Below the pieces are notes generated by a model. The model was not told the DNA's origin, searched no databases, and worked only from the letters and a program-made list of their open reading frames with translations. 23,441 bases of DNA from an uncultured Collinsella sp. (GTDB lineage: Bacteria > Actinomycetota > Coriobacteriia > Coriobacteriales > Coriobacteriaceae): the NCBI GenBank assembly GCA_905209455.1, contig CAJLTA010000029.1, positions 1 through 23,441 of the forward strand, read 5' to 3'. Positions 15,558-22,700 of this stretch are shown here, in pieces (positions within the stretch are counted from its first letter, which is position 1; every line of letters starts with the position of its first letter). The position numbers and the translations under genes were made by a program.

Positions 15558-16328
15558 CTAGTGGCAGCCACAGCCCTCGTGGCCCTCGTTCTCTTGATGG
15601 CCGTGGCAACCGCAGGATCCGCCGTGCTCTTGGATGTGCTCGTGGTCGTGGTCGTGGCCGTGGCAGCCACAGGTGGCCTCGCCGGTCTGTGCGAGCGTGC
15701 CGGCAATGAGTGCCTCGACGCAGGCGTCGCAGCTGCCCTGGGCGCCTGCATAGACCGTGATGCCGGCCTGGGTAAGCGCGTTGATGGCGCCGCCGCCGAT
15801 ACCGCCGCAGATGAGCGTGTCAACGCCACCGTTGGCAAGCAGACCCGCCAATGCACCGTGACCAGTGCCGCCGGTGCCCACGACCTGCTCGTTGAGGACC
15901 TTGTCGTCCTGGATGTCGTAGATCTTGAACTGTTCGCTGCGGCCAAAGTGCATAAAGATGTTGCCGTTGTCGTACGTCGTTGCCACCCTCATGGTGCCGA
16001 CCTCCTTTGCTGGCCATGCGGCCGTTGTCGTGGTGATGGGGGAGTACGCGATGTTGCCGCCTTCGATGACGATCGCCCGTCCATTGACCAGCGCGTTTGC
16101 CACCTTGCGATGCGAGCGGCTGCAGATTGCCGCCACCGTGGCCCGGGCAATACCCATGCACTGGGCGACTTCCTCCTGATTGAGTCCTTCCAGGTCACAT
16201 AGGCGTAGGACCTCGAGCTCGTCGACCGTCATGTCGATGGCGTCGCCGCTCGCCAGGCCATCGGGGGTAAAACCGCGATATTCTGGGATGATCCCGACGC
16301 GGCGCAATTTTTCGCGTCTTCCTGCCAT
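15558..16328 (-). CDS. DUF134 helix-turn-helix / NifX-like metal cofactor fusion protein
   Basis: The 256-residue protein has three parts. Residues 1-112 are a DUF134 (UPF0251) domain with a sigma-70 region 4-like helix-turn-helix (MTVDELEVLRLCDLEGLNQ, then EEVAQCMGIARATVAAI) and the family's ALVNGRAIVIEGGN. Residues 113-215 match the dinitrogenase iron-molybdenum cofactor (NifX/NafY) fold: MRVATTYDNG, IFMHFGRSEQFKIYDI, LICGGIGGGAINAL. Residues 216-256 are rich in Cys and His (CGCHGHDHDHEH, CGCHGH, GCGCH) and probably bind metal. The ATG at 16328 is chosen because AAGGAG (16339-16334) fits it; a GTG at 16334 would overlap that site. An excellent internal ribosome binding site precedes Met113. 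Function is inferred: a metal- or Fe-S-responsive regulator. No nitrogenase genes are nearby. Confidence 0.85.
   Translation of the reverse strand: MAGRREKLRRVGIIPEYRGFTPDGLASGDAIDMTVDELEVLRLCDLEGLNQEEVAQCMGIARATVAAICSRSHRKVANALVNGRAIVIEGGNIAYSPITTTTAAWPAKEVGTMRVATTYDNGNIFMHFGRSEQFKIYDIQDDKVLNEQVVGTGGTGHGALAGLLANGGVDTLICGGIGGGAINALTQAGITVYAGAQGSCDACVEALIAGTLAQTGEATCGCHGHDHDHEHIQEHGGSCGCHGHQENEGHEGCGCH
15990..16008 (-). promoter_or_regulatory. Internal ribosome binding site and start inside the DUF134-NifX gene
   Basis: On the minus strand AAAGGAGGT (16008-16000) lies 7 bases before an in-frame ATG (15992-15990), which encodes Met113 and begins the NifX-like domain. The match to the 16S anti-Shine-Dalgarno is better than at the gene's own start. 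Initiation here would give a separate 144-residue NifX-like protein with the metal-binding tail. This could be a relic of two formerly separate genes or a working second start. Confidence 0.65.
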
Positions 16329-16342
16329 GCGCACTCCTTATC

Positions 16343-16354
16343 TGACATATGTCA
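16343..16354. promoter_or_regulatory. Palindromic operator candidate 1 (TGACATATGTCA)
   Basis: This is a perfect 12-bp palindrome immediately upstream of the ribosome binding site of the DUF134-NifX gene and downstream of its likely -10. A related site lies 53 bp away (16393-16410). Position and symmetry fit an operator for a dimeric regulator, possibly the adjacent DUF134 protein itself; that assignment is inference. Confidence 0.55.
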
Positions 16355-16359
16355 ACAAT

Positions 16360-16387
16360 AGAATAGCGAACCTGCGGATTTGTGAAA
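16360..16387 (-). promoter_or_regulatory. Candidate promoter of the DUF134-NifX gene
   Basis: On the minus strand, TTTCAC (16387-16382) and TATTCT (16365-16360) are spaced 16 bp apart. The promoter lies between the two palindromes, so a protein bound at either would affect it. Confidence 0.4.
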
Positions 16388-16392
16388 GGAAT

Positions 16393-16410
16393 TTCTGGCA
16401 TATGTCAGAA
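16393..16410. promoter_or_regulatory. Palindromic operator candidate 2 (CTGgCATATGtCAG core)
   Basis: TTCTGGCATATGTCAGAA is an 18-bp near-palindrome with a single mismatched pair. It shares the CATATGTCA core with the perfect palindrome at 16343-16354. Its centre is 53 bp from the other, about five helical turns, so both would face the same side of the DNA. It lies just upstream of the minus-strand -35 and 85 bases before the thyA start. Confidence 0.55.
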
Positions 16411-16454
16411 AATGAGGGCTTATGTTTGGGCTGTGGGGCCGCGTGCGCCTGGGC

Positions 16455-16460
16455 TACAAT
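16455..16460 (+). promoter_or_regulatory. Candidate -10 element of thyA-folA
   Basis: TACAAT at 16455-16460 lies 34 bases before the thyA ATG, in a G-rich region without a convincing -35. The ribosome binding site AGGAGG is at 16485-16490. Confidence 0.4.
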
Positions 16461-16494
16461 GAATCTCGCTTGTAGGCGACTGACAGGAGGGTCA

Positions 16495-17343
16495 ATGAGC
16501 AAAGCTGATCAACAGTTTGTAACCATGTGCCGCGATATCTTGGACCATGGCACCACCACCGAGGGCCAAAAGGTCCGTCCGGTGTGGGAGGACGGCACCC
16601 CTGCCTATACCATTAAAATCTTTGGCGTCACGGCGCGCTACGATCTGCGCGAGGAGTTCCCCGCGCTTACGCTGCGTCGTACGGCGCTCAAGTCCGCCAT
16701 GGACGAGATCCTGTGGATCTATCAAAAGAAGTCTAATAACGTCCATGACCTCAACAGCCATATTTGGGACGAGTGGGCCGACGAGACCGGCTCCATCGGC
16801 AAGGCCTACGGGTACCAAATTGGCCAGAAGAGCCATTATGCCGAGGGCGACTTTGACCAGATGGACCGCGTGCTGTACGACCTCAAGAACACGCCGTATA
16901 GCCGTCGCATTATGACGAACACCTATGTGTTCAGCGACTTGTCCGAGATGCACCTGTATCCGTGCGCCTACAGCGTGACCTATAACGTCACGCAGCGCCC
17001 GCAGGATGACAAGCCGACGCTCAACATGATTCTCAATCAGCGCAGCCAGGACATTTTGGCCGCGAACAACTGGAATGTGTGCCAGTACGCCATTCTGCTC
17101 ATGATGGTTGCGCAGTCGGTCGATATGATTCCCGGCGAGCTGCTGCACGTGATCGCCGATGCTCACATTTACGACCGTCACGTCGATATCGTCCGCGAGC
17201 TTATTGAACGTCCGCAGTTTGCGGCGCCTAAGGTAACGCTGAATCCCGACGTGCATGACTTCTATGCGTTTACGACCGACGACCTCATCGTCGAGGGCTA
17301 TGAGCACGGTCCGCAGGTCAAGAACATTCCCATCGCGGTGTAG
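16495..17343 (+). CDS. thyA: Thymidylate synthase ThyA
   Basis: ThyA methylates dUMP to dTMP with methylene-tetrahydrofolate, releasing dihydrofolate. The 282-residue protein has TEGQKVRPVWEDGTPAY, TLRRTALKSAMDEILWIYQ, the phosphate-binding arginines YSRRIM (136-140), the catalytic Cys157 in LYPCAYS, QRSQD (182-186) and the C-terminal KNIPIAV. The frame is open far upstream, but the ATG at 16495 has AGGAGG at 16485-16490 and gives the standard N-terminus. The LYPC version and overall sequence style match clostridial-type ThyA. folA follows almost directly and recycles the dihydrofolate, so the pair works as one metabolic unit. Confidence 0.96.
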   Translation: MSKADQQFVTMCRDILDHGTTTEGQKVRPVWEDGTPAYTIKIFGVTARYDLREEFPALTLRRTALKSAMDEILWIYQKKSNNVHDLNSHIWDEWADETGSIGKAYGYQIGQKSHYAEGDFDQMDRVLYDLKNTPYSRRIMTNTYVFSDLSEMHLYPCAYSVTYNVTQRPQDDKPTLNMILNQRSQDILAANNWNVCQYAILLMMVAQSVDMIPGELLHVIADAHIYDRHVDIVRELIERPQFAAPKVTLNPDVHDFYAFTTDDLIVEGYEHGPQVKNIPIAV

Positions 17344-17352
17344 GTGGCAGGC

Positions 17353-17871
17353 ATGACGTGTAAGCTTTCTGCCATCGTTGCCGTGTGTGAAGACTGGGGC
17401 ATTGGCTGCGAGGGCGATATGGTCGTGTCCAACCGTGCCGACATGCGCCATTTTGTGGCGTGCACCAAAGGCTGTCCGGTCATTCTGGGACGCAAGACGC
17501 TGCTGAGTTTCCCCGGCGGGCGTCCTCTCAAGAACCGCCGCAATATTGTGCTTACGCGCGATATGGGCTTTATACGCGAGGGCGTCGACGTGGTGCATAG
17601 CGTTGACGAAGCGCTCGCTGCGGTTGCCGATGAGCCCGTTGCCTGGGTGATCGGCGGCGGCGATGTCTATCGGCAGTTTTTGCCGTACTGCGTGGAGGCC
17701 GAGGTCACTCATAACCGCTGCGTCCATCCCGTGGACACGTACTTTCCCGACTTGGACGCCGATCCTGCGTGGGAGATTGTGCAGCGTAGCGGGGTCGCGA
17801 CGATTGTCGCCGGTGAGGGTGACGAGGGCGTCGATTATGAGTTCGTGACGTATCGTCGCATTGAGGCGTAA
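17353..17871 (+). CDS. folA: Dihydrofolate reductase
   Basis: DHFR reduces dihydrofolate made by ThyA to tetrahydrofolate using NADPH. The 172-residue product begins MTCKLSAIVAVCEDWGIG. It has the NADPH-binding segments VILGRKTLLSFPGGRPL and WVIGGGDVYRQFLPY, and a TYFPDLD near the end. The catalytic acidic residue is kept in RADMRHF, but the usual LPW before it is MVV, so the conserved Trp is missing. This variant is familiar from clostridial DHFRs. A GTG directly after the thyA stop (17344) is an alternative start. The ATG at 17353 is preferred because AGGTGG lies 5 bases upstream and it gives the usual N-terminus. Confidence 0.92.
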   Translation: MTCKLSAIVAVCEDWGIGCEGDMVVSNRADMRHFVACTKGCPVILGRKTLLSFPGGRPLKNRRNIVLTRDMGFIREGVDVVHSVDEALAAVADEPVAWVIGGGDVYRQFLPYCVEAEVTHNRCVHPVDTYFPDLDADPAWEIVQRSGVATIVAGEGDEGVDYEFVTYRRIEA

Positions 17872-17912
17872 AACCGATTATCCCTTCGGTATTATCGGGT
17901 TGAAATGAATGA

Positions 17913-17937
17913 CGGGGCGGCGCATGGCGTTGCCCCG
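17913..17937 (+). terminator. Possible weak terminator after folA
   Basis: CGGGGC (17913-17918) pairs with GCCCCG (17932-17937), followed by ATATTTGTAT. The T-run is interrupted, so this may be only a leader hairpin of the next gene. Confidence 0.3.
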
Positions 17938-17980
17938 ATATTTGTATAGGTGCTGCAAAGAAAGGTGCGGGCTGGCTGCT

Positions 17981-18895
17981 ATGACTGATGCCGTTGAGGT
18001 TCTGCGAATTGATTCGCTCGAGGACGAGCGGCTCGATGCCTACGTGCGACTGACCGAGCGCGAGCTGCGCTGCGTGCTGGAGCCGCAAAAGGGCATCTTT
18101 ATTGCGGAGAGCGCCAAGGTCATCGAGCGTGCCGTGCGTGCCGGATATCAGCCGGTGAGCTTTCTTTTGGGTGAACGCTGGCTCGACCAGATGATGCCGT
18201 TGTTCGAGCGCCTGGTTGTGCGCGAGGGCGCGGGTCCGGTTCCTGTGTTCGTTGCCTCCATGGAGCTCATGGAGCAGCTGACGGGCTTTAACGTGACGCG
18301 CGGTGCGCTCGCGGCATTCCGTCGTCCACGTCAGATTCCAGTTGATGAGTTCTTGGGCGGTGTCGTCGAGGCGGCGGGGGAGCGCCCGGTGCGCGTATGC
18401 GTCCTCGAGGGCATTGTCGACCACACCAACGTCGGCGCGATTTTCCGCTCGGCGGCTGCGCTGAACGTCGATGGCATTTTGGTGAGCCCTACTTGCTGTG
18501 ACCCGCTGTATCGTCGCTCGGCCCGCGTGAGCATGGGCACGGTTTTCCAGGTGCCCTGGACGCGTATTGGCAGTGAGGCGCGCGTATGGCCGCATGATGG
18601 GCTGGCGGCGCTGCACGATGCCGGCTTTTCGTGTGCCGCCATGGCGTTGACGGATGATTCGGTGTCGTTGGACGATCCCGTGCTGCAGGAGATTGATCGC
18701 CTGGCGATCTTTATGGGTACCGAGGGTGCCGGCCTGGGAGCCAAGACTATTGAGGGCTGCGACCGAGCCGTGCGCATTCCGATGGCGCACGGGGTCGATT
18801 CGCTTAACGTGGCCGCGGCGAGCGCCGTCGCCTTTTGGCAGCTGTGCCCGCACGTGAGCAATGAGTATCACTACCAGCCGGGTTTGTATCACTAG
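17981..18895 (+). CDS. SpoU/TrmH-family RNA 2'-O-methyltransferase
   Basis: The 304-residue protein has an N-terminal RNA substrate-binding domain (about 10-115; GIFIAESAKVIERAV) and a C-terminal SPOUT knot. All three SPOUT motifs are present: N150-VGAIFR156 in DHTNVGAIFRSAAALNV, FMGTEGAGLG, and RIPMAHGVDSLNVAAASAVA. It uses S-adenosylmethionine to methylate a ribose in rRNA or tRNA. The exact target (as for RlmB or TsnR-like enzymes) cannot be told from sequence alone. The frame is open to 17909, but the ATG at 17981 gives a normal family N-terminus. No good Shine-Dalgarno sequence is close to it, so the start is the least certain part. Confidence 0.88.
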   Translation: MTDAVEVLRIDSLEDERLDAYVRLTERELRCVLEPQKGIFIAESAKVIERAVRAGYQPVSFLLGERWLDQMMPLFERLVVREGAGPVPVFVASMELMEQLTGFNVTRGALAAFRRPRQIPVDEFLGGVVEAAGERPVRVCVLEGIVDHTNVGAIFRSAAALNVDGILVSPTCCDPLYRRSARVSMGTVFQVPWTRIGSEARVWPHDGLAALHDAGFSCAAMALTDDSVSLDDPVLQEIDRLAIFMGTEGAGLGAKTIEGCDRAVRIPMAHGVDSLNVAAASAVAFWQLCPHVSNEYHYQPGLYH

Positions 18896-18905
18896 ACAGA
18901 TATTT

Positions 18906-18932
18906 CGCTCCGGGCTCTGGTTCGGGGCGTTT
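18906..18932 (+). terminator. Candidate terminator after the RNA methyltransferase gene
   Basis: CGCTCCG (18906-18912) pairs with CGGGGCG (18923-18929) with one wobble, followed by TTT only. It lies 10 bases after the stop codon. The short T-run makes it weak. Confidence 0.4.
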
Positions 18933-19020
18933 CGGCCGACGCTGGTCGGTGCTAAGCTGGTATTGGCTTTGGTCTTAAATTGCCGTTTTGCTGTTTGACG
19001 TATGCGTGTGGGGAGGGCGT

Positions 19021-20370
19021 GTGGCTAAGAAATCTACGGCGATCGATGTAACGCAAGGTGTCATTTGGCAGCAATTGCTGTCGCTGTGCGTTCCCATCTT
19101 TTTTAGTTCGTTTTTTCAGCAGGCCTACACGCTTATCGGTACGTATATCGTCGGCCAGTTTGGCGGCAAGCTCGCGCTGGGTGGCATTCAAGCCACGATG
19201 GTGCTCACCGAGCTCTGCATTGGCTTTTGCGTTGGCGTCGGCGCCGGCTGCGCGGTCATTACCGGTCAGTATTTTGGCCAGCACGATGATGAACGACTGA
19301 ATCGTTCGGTTCACACGGCCATGACGCTCGCGCTGGTGGGCGGTATCGTCTTCTCCATTCTCGGCATAGTGTTCGTTGAGCCCATGCTGGTGCTTATGAA
19401 CACGCCGCATGAACTATTGGCCGAGGGCGTGGCCTATGCTCGCTGTTATTTTGCCGCGATGGTTGCGGCACTGCTGCTCAATATGGGAACGGCATTGCTG
19501 CGCGCCGTGGGCGACACGCGCGGGCCTGCTGTGATCATCGCTTCCGGCTGCCTTGTTAATGCGGTTTTGGATATCATCTTCGTTGCCGTGCTTCATATGG
19601 AGGCTCTGGGCTGTGGCATCGCGGTGGCGCTGACCATTTGCTCCAACGCCACGATGATCGTGATTCGTATGATGCACGCACCGGGTGCGTGGCGGCTTTC
19701 ACTGTCCAAACTCGGCATTGATCCTGGCATTTGTAAGAGCATGATCTCGTGTGGTCTGCCGCTTGGCTTTCAGTCTGCTGCGTATTCGATTTCCAACGTT
19801 TTGATTCAGGTGTCGGTCAACTCGTTTGGTGCCGATGTCACCACGGCTTGGGGTCTTTCGGGCCGCCTGGATGGCATTGTCTGGATGGTTACCGAGGCGC
19901 TTGGCGTGTCGATCACCACGTTCTCGGCACAGAACTTTGGCGCGCGCAACTACGAGCGCATGCGCAAGGGCTACCATACGTCGCTCGTGCTGTCGTTTAT
20001 GCTCATTGGTGGCCTGTCTGCCGTGCTGCTGGTATTCTCGGGTCTGCTGTCTCGTCTGTTTGTCGACGATGCTTCGATTTCGGCGTACACCACGACGATT
20101 CTTCATTTTATCGCGCCGTTCTACGCGATTTTCTCGATTATCGAGAACGCGTCGGGTTCCATCCGCGGCGCCGGCGTGAGCTTGCAGCCCATGCTGCTCA
20201 CGATTTTTGGCACCGTCGTGCTCAGGGTGATCTGGGTGTTTGCGATTATGCCGTTCGATCCGTCGCTTGAGCACCTGCTGCTGGTCTACCCCGTAACCTG
20301 GGTAATCACCGCCATGATGTTCACCGTCTACCATCACAGCGGCAACTGGCTCGGCCGCGCCACTGCCTAG
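19021..20370 (+). CDS. MATE family efflux transporter
   Basis: The 449-residue membrane protein shows about twelve hydrophobic segments in two halves, as in MatE/NorM cation-coupled exporters of drugs and metabolites. Typical features are IWQQLLSLCVPIFFSSFFQQAY in the first helix region, TYIVGQFGG, ALLRAVGDTRGP, and the repeat-like second half with SAQNFGARNYERM and GSIRGAGVS. The GTG at 19021 is chosen over an upstream in-frame start because GGGAGGG (19011-19017) lies just before it and the length matches the family. Substrate cannot be predicted. It stands alone, convergent with a broken adenosyltransferase gene 22 bases after its stop. Confidence 0.93.
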   Translation: MAKKSTAIDVTQGVIWQQLLSLCVPIFFSSFFQQAYTLIGTYIVGQFGGKLALGGIQATMVLTELCIGFCVGVGAGCAVITGQYFGQHDDERLNRSVHTAMTLALVGGIVFSILGIVFVEPMLVLMNTPHELLAEGVAYARCYFAAMVAALLLNMGTALLRAVGDTRGPAVIIASGCLVNAVLDIIFVAVLHMEALGCGIAVALTICSNATMIVIRMMHAPGAWRLSLSKLGIDPGICKSMISCGLPLGFQSAAYSISNVLIQVSVNSFGADVTTAWGLSGRLDGIVWMVTEALGVSITTFSAQNFGARNYERMRKGYHTSLVLSFMLIGGLSAVLLVFSGLLSRLFVDDASISAYTTTILHFIAPFYAIFSIIENASGSIRGAGVSLQPMLLTIFGTVVLRVIWVFAIMPFDPSLEHLLLVYPVTWVITAMMFTVYHHSGNWLGRATA

Positions 20371-20392
20371 CTATTGGGGACGTCCGCAATGG

Positions 20393-20640
20393 CTAGTATT
20401 CGATGCCTTGGCGGGCTAGGAGGCCTTCGTCGAAGTAGTGTTTGACGGGGCGCATTTCGGTTACTAGGTCGGCAAGGTCGGCGAGGGGTAGCAAGCAGCG
20501 GCCGGTGAGCACGAGTTCCGTGGTGGCGGGCTTTATCGCAATCAGTTCCTCGACATCCTCTCGCGCCCCAAAGCAGCCGTCGTCTTGCCCTTGCCGTCGC
20601 CTGTATAGATTTGAACCTTGCCGACTTACAGTGATGCCAT
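20393..20640 (-). pseudogene. Broken cob(I)yrinic acid a,c-diamide adenosyltransferase (cobO/btuR type)
   Basis: On the minus strand, an ATG at 20640 behind AAAGGACAG begins a short frame: MASL, then TAA, then VGKVQIYTGDGKGKTTAALG. This is the Walker A start of CobO-type corrinoid adenosyltransferases. After about 20566 the reading shifts frame and jumps to the family C-terminus: EDVEELIAIKPATTELVLTG, then LADLVTEMRPVKHYFDEG and a final RQGIEY with stop at 20395-20393. Family members are about 170-200 residues, so roughly a hundred central codons are gone. A nonsense codon near the start and a frameshift complete the damage. It cannot make an active enzyme. It implies an ancestor that adenosylated cobalamin here. 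Confidence 0.85.
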
Positions 20641-20664
20641 CTCTGTCCTTTCGTGCCCGGCGTC

Positions 20665-20693
20665 GGTTTATCGCCGTCCGGGTTGGGTATTCT
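20665..20693 (+). promoter_or_regulatory. Candidate ftsH promoter
   Basis: TATTCT at 20688-20693 is a reasonable -10, with a weak GGTTTA at 20665-20670 at 17-bp spacing. A 6-bp inverted repeat, GGGTTG (20680-20685) and CAACCC (20706-20711), flanks the -10 and could be a small operator. Confidence 0.35.
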
Positions 20694-20732
20694 AGAAAAC
20701 ATTATCAACCCCAGTAGATGGAGTTCAAGCAG

Positions 20733-22625
20733 ATGGAGATGGATGACAACAAACGTAGACGGAATATGATCCTCTACGTGCTCATCGCCTTCGTCGTCTA
20801 CCTCGTGCTCTCGACCGTTCTGTTCCCCAACATCGGTCACACGCAGCAGATTACGAAGACCGATTACTCGACGTTTGTCAAAGCGCTCGATAAGAAGAGT
20901 GTCGACAAGGTCGAGTACAACACGGACGATTACACGATTTATTACACCAAGAAGGGCGAGGACGAGAACATCGCCTACAAGACGACCGGTGTGCCGAATG
21001 ACGCTGGCTTTACCGATCGCGTGCTTGAATCTGGCGCCTCGCTTGAGTCGGTCGTTCCCGATAAGAACTCGGGTCTGATGACCTATTACCTGCTTACGCT
21101 CATCCTTCCCATGGCGATTTTCTTCCTCATCGGTTGGTGGCTCAACCGCCGTATGAAGAAGGCCATGGGCGATGACGGTCCTTCGATGAACTTTGGTGGC
21201 GGCGGTTTTGGCGGCGGTGGACTGGGCAAGTCCGGCGCGCGCGTGATCGCCTCCAAGGACGTGGGCGTGACCTTTAAGGATGTTGCCGGCCAGGAAGAGG
21301 CTAAGGAGTCCCTCAAGGAGGTCGTCGACTTTCTGGAGAAGCCGCAGCGCTACGAGGAAATCGGCGCCAAGCTGCCGCGTGGTGCTCTTCTTGTCGGCCC
21401 TCCGGGTACCGGTAAGACCCTGCTTGCCAAGGCCGTTGCCGGCGAGGCGGGCGTGCCGTTCTTTAGTATTTCGGGTTCTGAGTTTGTTGAGATGTTTGTC
21501 GGCCGCGGCGCCGCCAAGGTGCGCGATCTGTTTAAGCAGGCCAAGGAAAAGGCCCCGTGCATCGTCTTTATCGATGAGATCGATACCATCGGCAAGAAGC
21601 GCGATGGCGGCGGCTTTAGTGGCAACGACGAGCGCGAGCAGACACTCAACCAGCTGCTGACCGAGATGGACGGCTTCGATAACCACAAGGGTATTGTCGT
21701 TCTCGCTGCTACCAACCGCCCCGACAGCCTTGATCCGGCCCTGCTTCGCCCCGGTCGTTTTGACCGCCGCATCCCCGTTGAGCTGCCCGACCTGACCGGT
21801 CGCAAGAACATCCTCGAGTTGCATGCCAAGAGCGTGAAGACGCAGCCGCCGATCGACCTGACCGCGATTGCCCGCGCCACGCCCGGTGCCTCGGGCGCCG
21901 ACCTGGCCAACATCATCAACGAGGGCGCCCTGCGTGCCGTCCGCGAGGGTCGCAAGCGCGCTACGCAGGACGACTTTGAGGAGTCGGTGGAGGTCGTCAT
22001 CGCCGGTCAGCAGCGCAAGTCCACGGTGCTGTCCGACCACGAGAAACAGGTCGTTTCTTACCACGAGATCGGTCATGCCATCGTTGCTGCCCGCCAAAAG
22101 GGTTCTGCGCCGGTCACGAAGATTACCATCGTGCCGCGCACGAGCGGTGCTCTGGGCTACACCATGCAGGTCGAGGAGGATGAGCGCTTCCTGACCACAC
22201 GCCAGGAGGTCCTGGACAAGCTCGCCGTCTATTGCGGTGGCCGTGCAGCCGAGGAGCTCATCTTTGGCGAGATGACGACCGGCGCAGCCAACGATATCGA
22301 GCAGGCCACCAAGCTCGCCCGTAACATGGTGACGCGTTTTGGTATGTCCGATGAGTTTGGCATGATGGCGCTCGGTACCGTTCAGAATGCGTACCTCAAC
22401 CAGGACACGTCGCTCACCTGCGCCCCCGGTACGGCCGAGCGCGTGGACGCGATTGTCGCCAAGCTGATCGAGGATGCGCACGACCGCGCTCTGCAGATTC
22501 TGAAGGAGAACAAGTTTAAGCTCCACGAGCTGGCTCGTTATCTGTACAAGAAGGAGACGATCACGGGCGAGGAGTTCATGAATCTCCTCACGCGCGAGAA
22601 TCCGCTGATGCCGAAGCAGCAGTAA
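20733..22625 (+). CDS. ftsH: ATP-dependent zinc metalloprotease FtsH
   Basis: FtsH is a membrane-anchored AAA+ protease that degrades misfolded membrane proteins and short-lived regulators. The 630-residue product has TM1 (about 12-30), an extracytoplasmic domain, TM2 (about 115-137), a Gly-rich linker, Walker A GPPGTGKT (222-229), pore motif FVG, Walker B VFIDEID (D281/E282), the second region of homology ATNRPDSLDPALLRPGRFDR, and the zinc site HEIGH (444-448) with likely third ligand D521. The ATG at 20733 is chosen because GGAG (20720-20723) lies 9 bases upstream. An ATG at 20718, adding five residues, has no ribosome binding site. The C-terminus is short, without a long acidic tail. A strong terminator follows. 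Confidence 0.96.
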   Translation: MEMDDNKRRRNMILYVLIAFVVYLVLSTVLFPNIGHTQQITKTDYSTFVKALDKKSVDKVEYNTDDYTIYYTKKGEDENIAYKTTGVPNDAGFTDRVLESGASLESVVPDKNSGLMTYYLLTLILPMAIFFLIGWWLNRRMKKAMGDDGPSMNFGGGGFGGGGLGKSGARVIASKDVGVTFKDVAGQEEAKESLKEVVDFLEKPQRYEEIGAKLPRGALLVGPPGTGKTLLAKAVAGEAGVPFFSISGSEFVEMFVGRGAAKVRDLFKQAKEKAPCIVFIDEIDTIGKKRDGGGFSGNDEREQTLNQLLTEMDGFDNHKGIVVLAATNRPDSLDPALLRPGRFDRRIPVELPDLTGRKNILELHAKSVKTQPPIDLTAIARATPGASGADLANIINEGALRAVREGRKRATQDDFEESVEVVIAGQQRKSTVLSDHEKQVVSYHEIGHAIVAARQKGSAPVTKITIVPRTSGALGYTMQVEEDERFLTTRQEVLDKLAVYCGGRAAEELIFGEMTTGAANDIEQATKLARNMVTRFGMSDEFGMMALGTVQNAYLNQDTSLTCAPGTAERVDAIVAKLIEDAHDRALQILKENKFKLHELARYLYKKETITGEEFMNLLTRENPLMPKQQ

Positions 22626-22644
22626 GGCTGGTTACACAGCATCG

Positions 22645-22683
22645 AACGCCCCATTTGAGCTTCTATCTCAAATGGGGCGTTTT
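22645..22683 (+). terminator. Strong rho-independent terminator after ftsH
   Basis: A perfect 15-bp stem, AACGCCCCATTTGAG (22645-22659) with CTCAAATGGGGCGTT (22667-22681), has a 7-base loop and ends in TTTT (22680-22683). It separates ftsH from the DUF523 gene; A residues on the other side would allow some activity in reverse. Confidence 0.92.
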
Positions 22684-22700
22684 GCTTGGGAGGGATATGC

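Noticed and set aside
15507..16202. Plus-strand open frame of 231 codons opposite the DUF134-NifX gene
   Set aside because: It is the antisense shadow of a gene with clear DUF134 and NifX motifs on the minus strand, and has no ribosome binding site or family similarity.
16326..16334. GTG at 16334 as start of the DUF134-NifX gene
   Set aside because: The GTG overlaps the AAGGAG ribosome binding site, which is well spaced for the ATG at 16328.
16180..16494. 105 extra N-terminal codons on thyA
   Set aside because: The upstream open frame runs through the divergent gene's start and the palindromes; AGGAGG and the standard ThyA N-terminus fix the start at 16495.
17872..17980. Riboswitch in the gap between folA and the RNA methyltransferase gene
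   Set aside because: Only short imperfect hairpins are visible; no conserved riboswitch core was recognised here or before thyA, ftsH or the MATE gene.
20442..20717. Plus-strand open frame before ftsH
   Set aside because: It is the reverse of the cobO remnant and shows no protein family resemblance.
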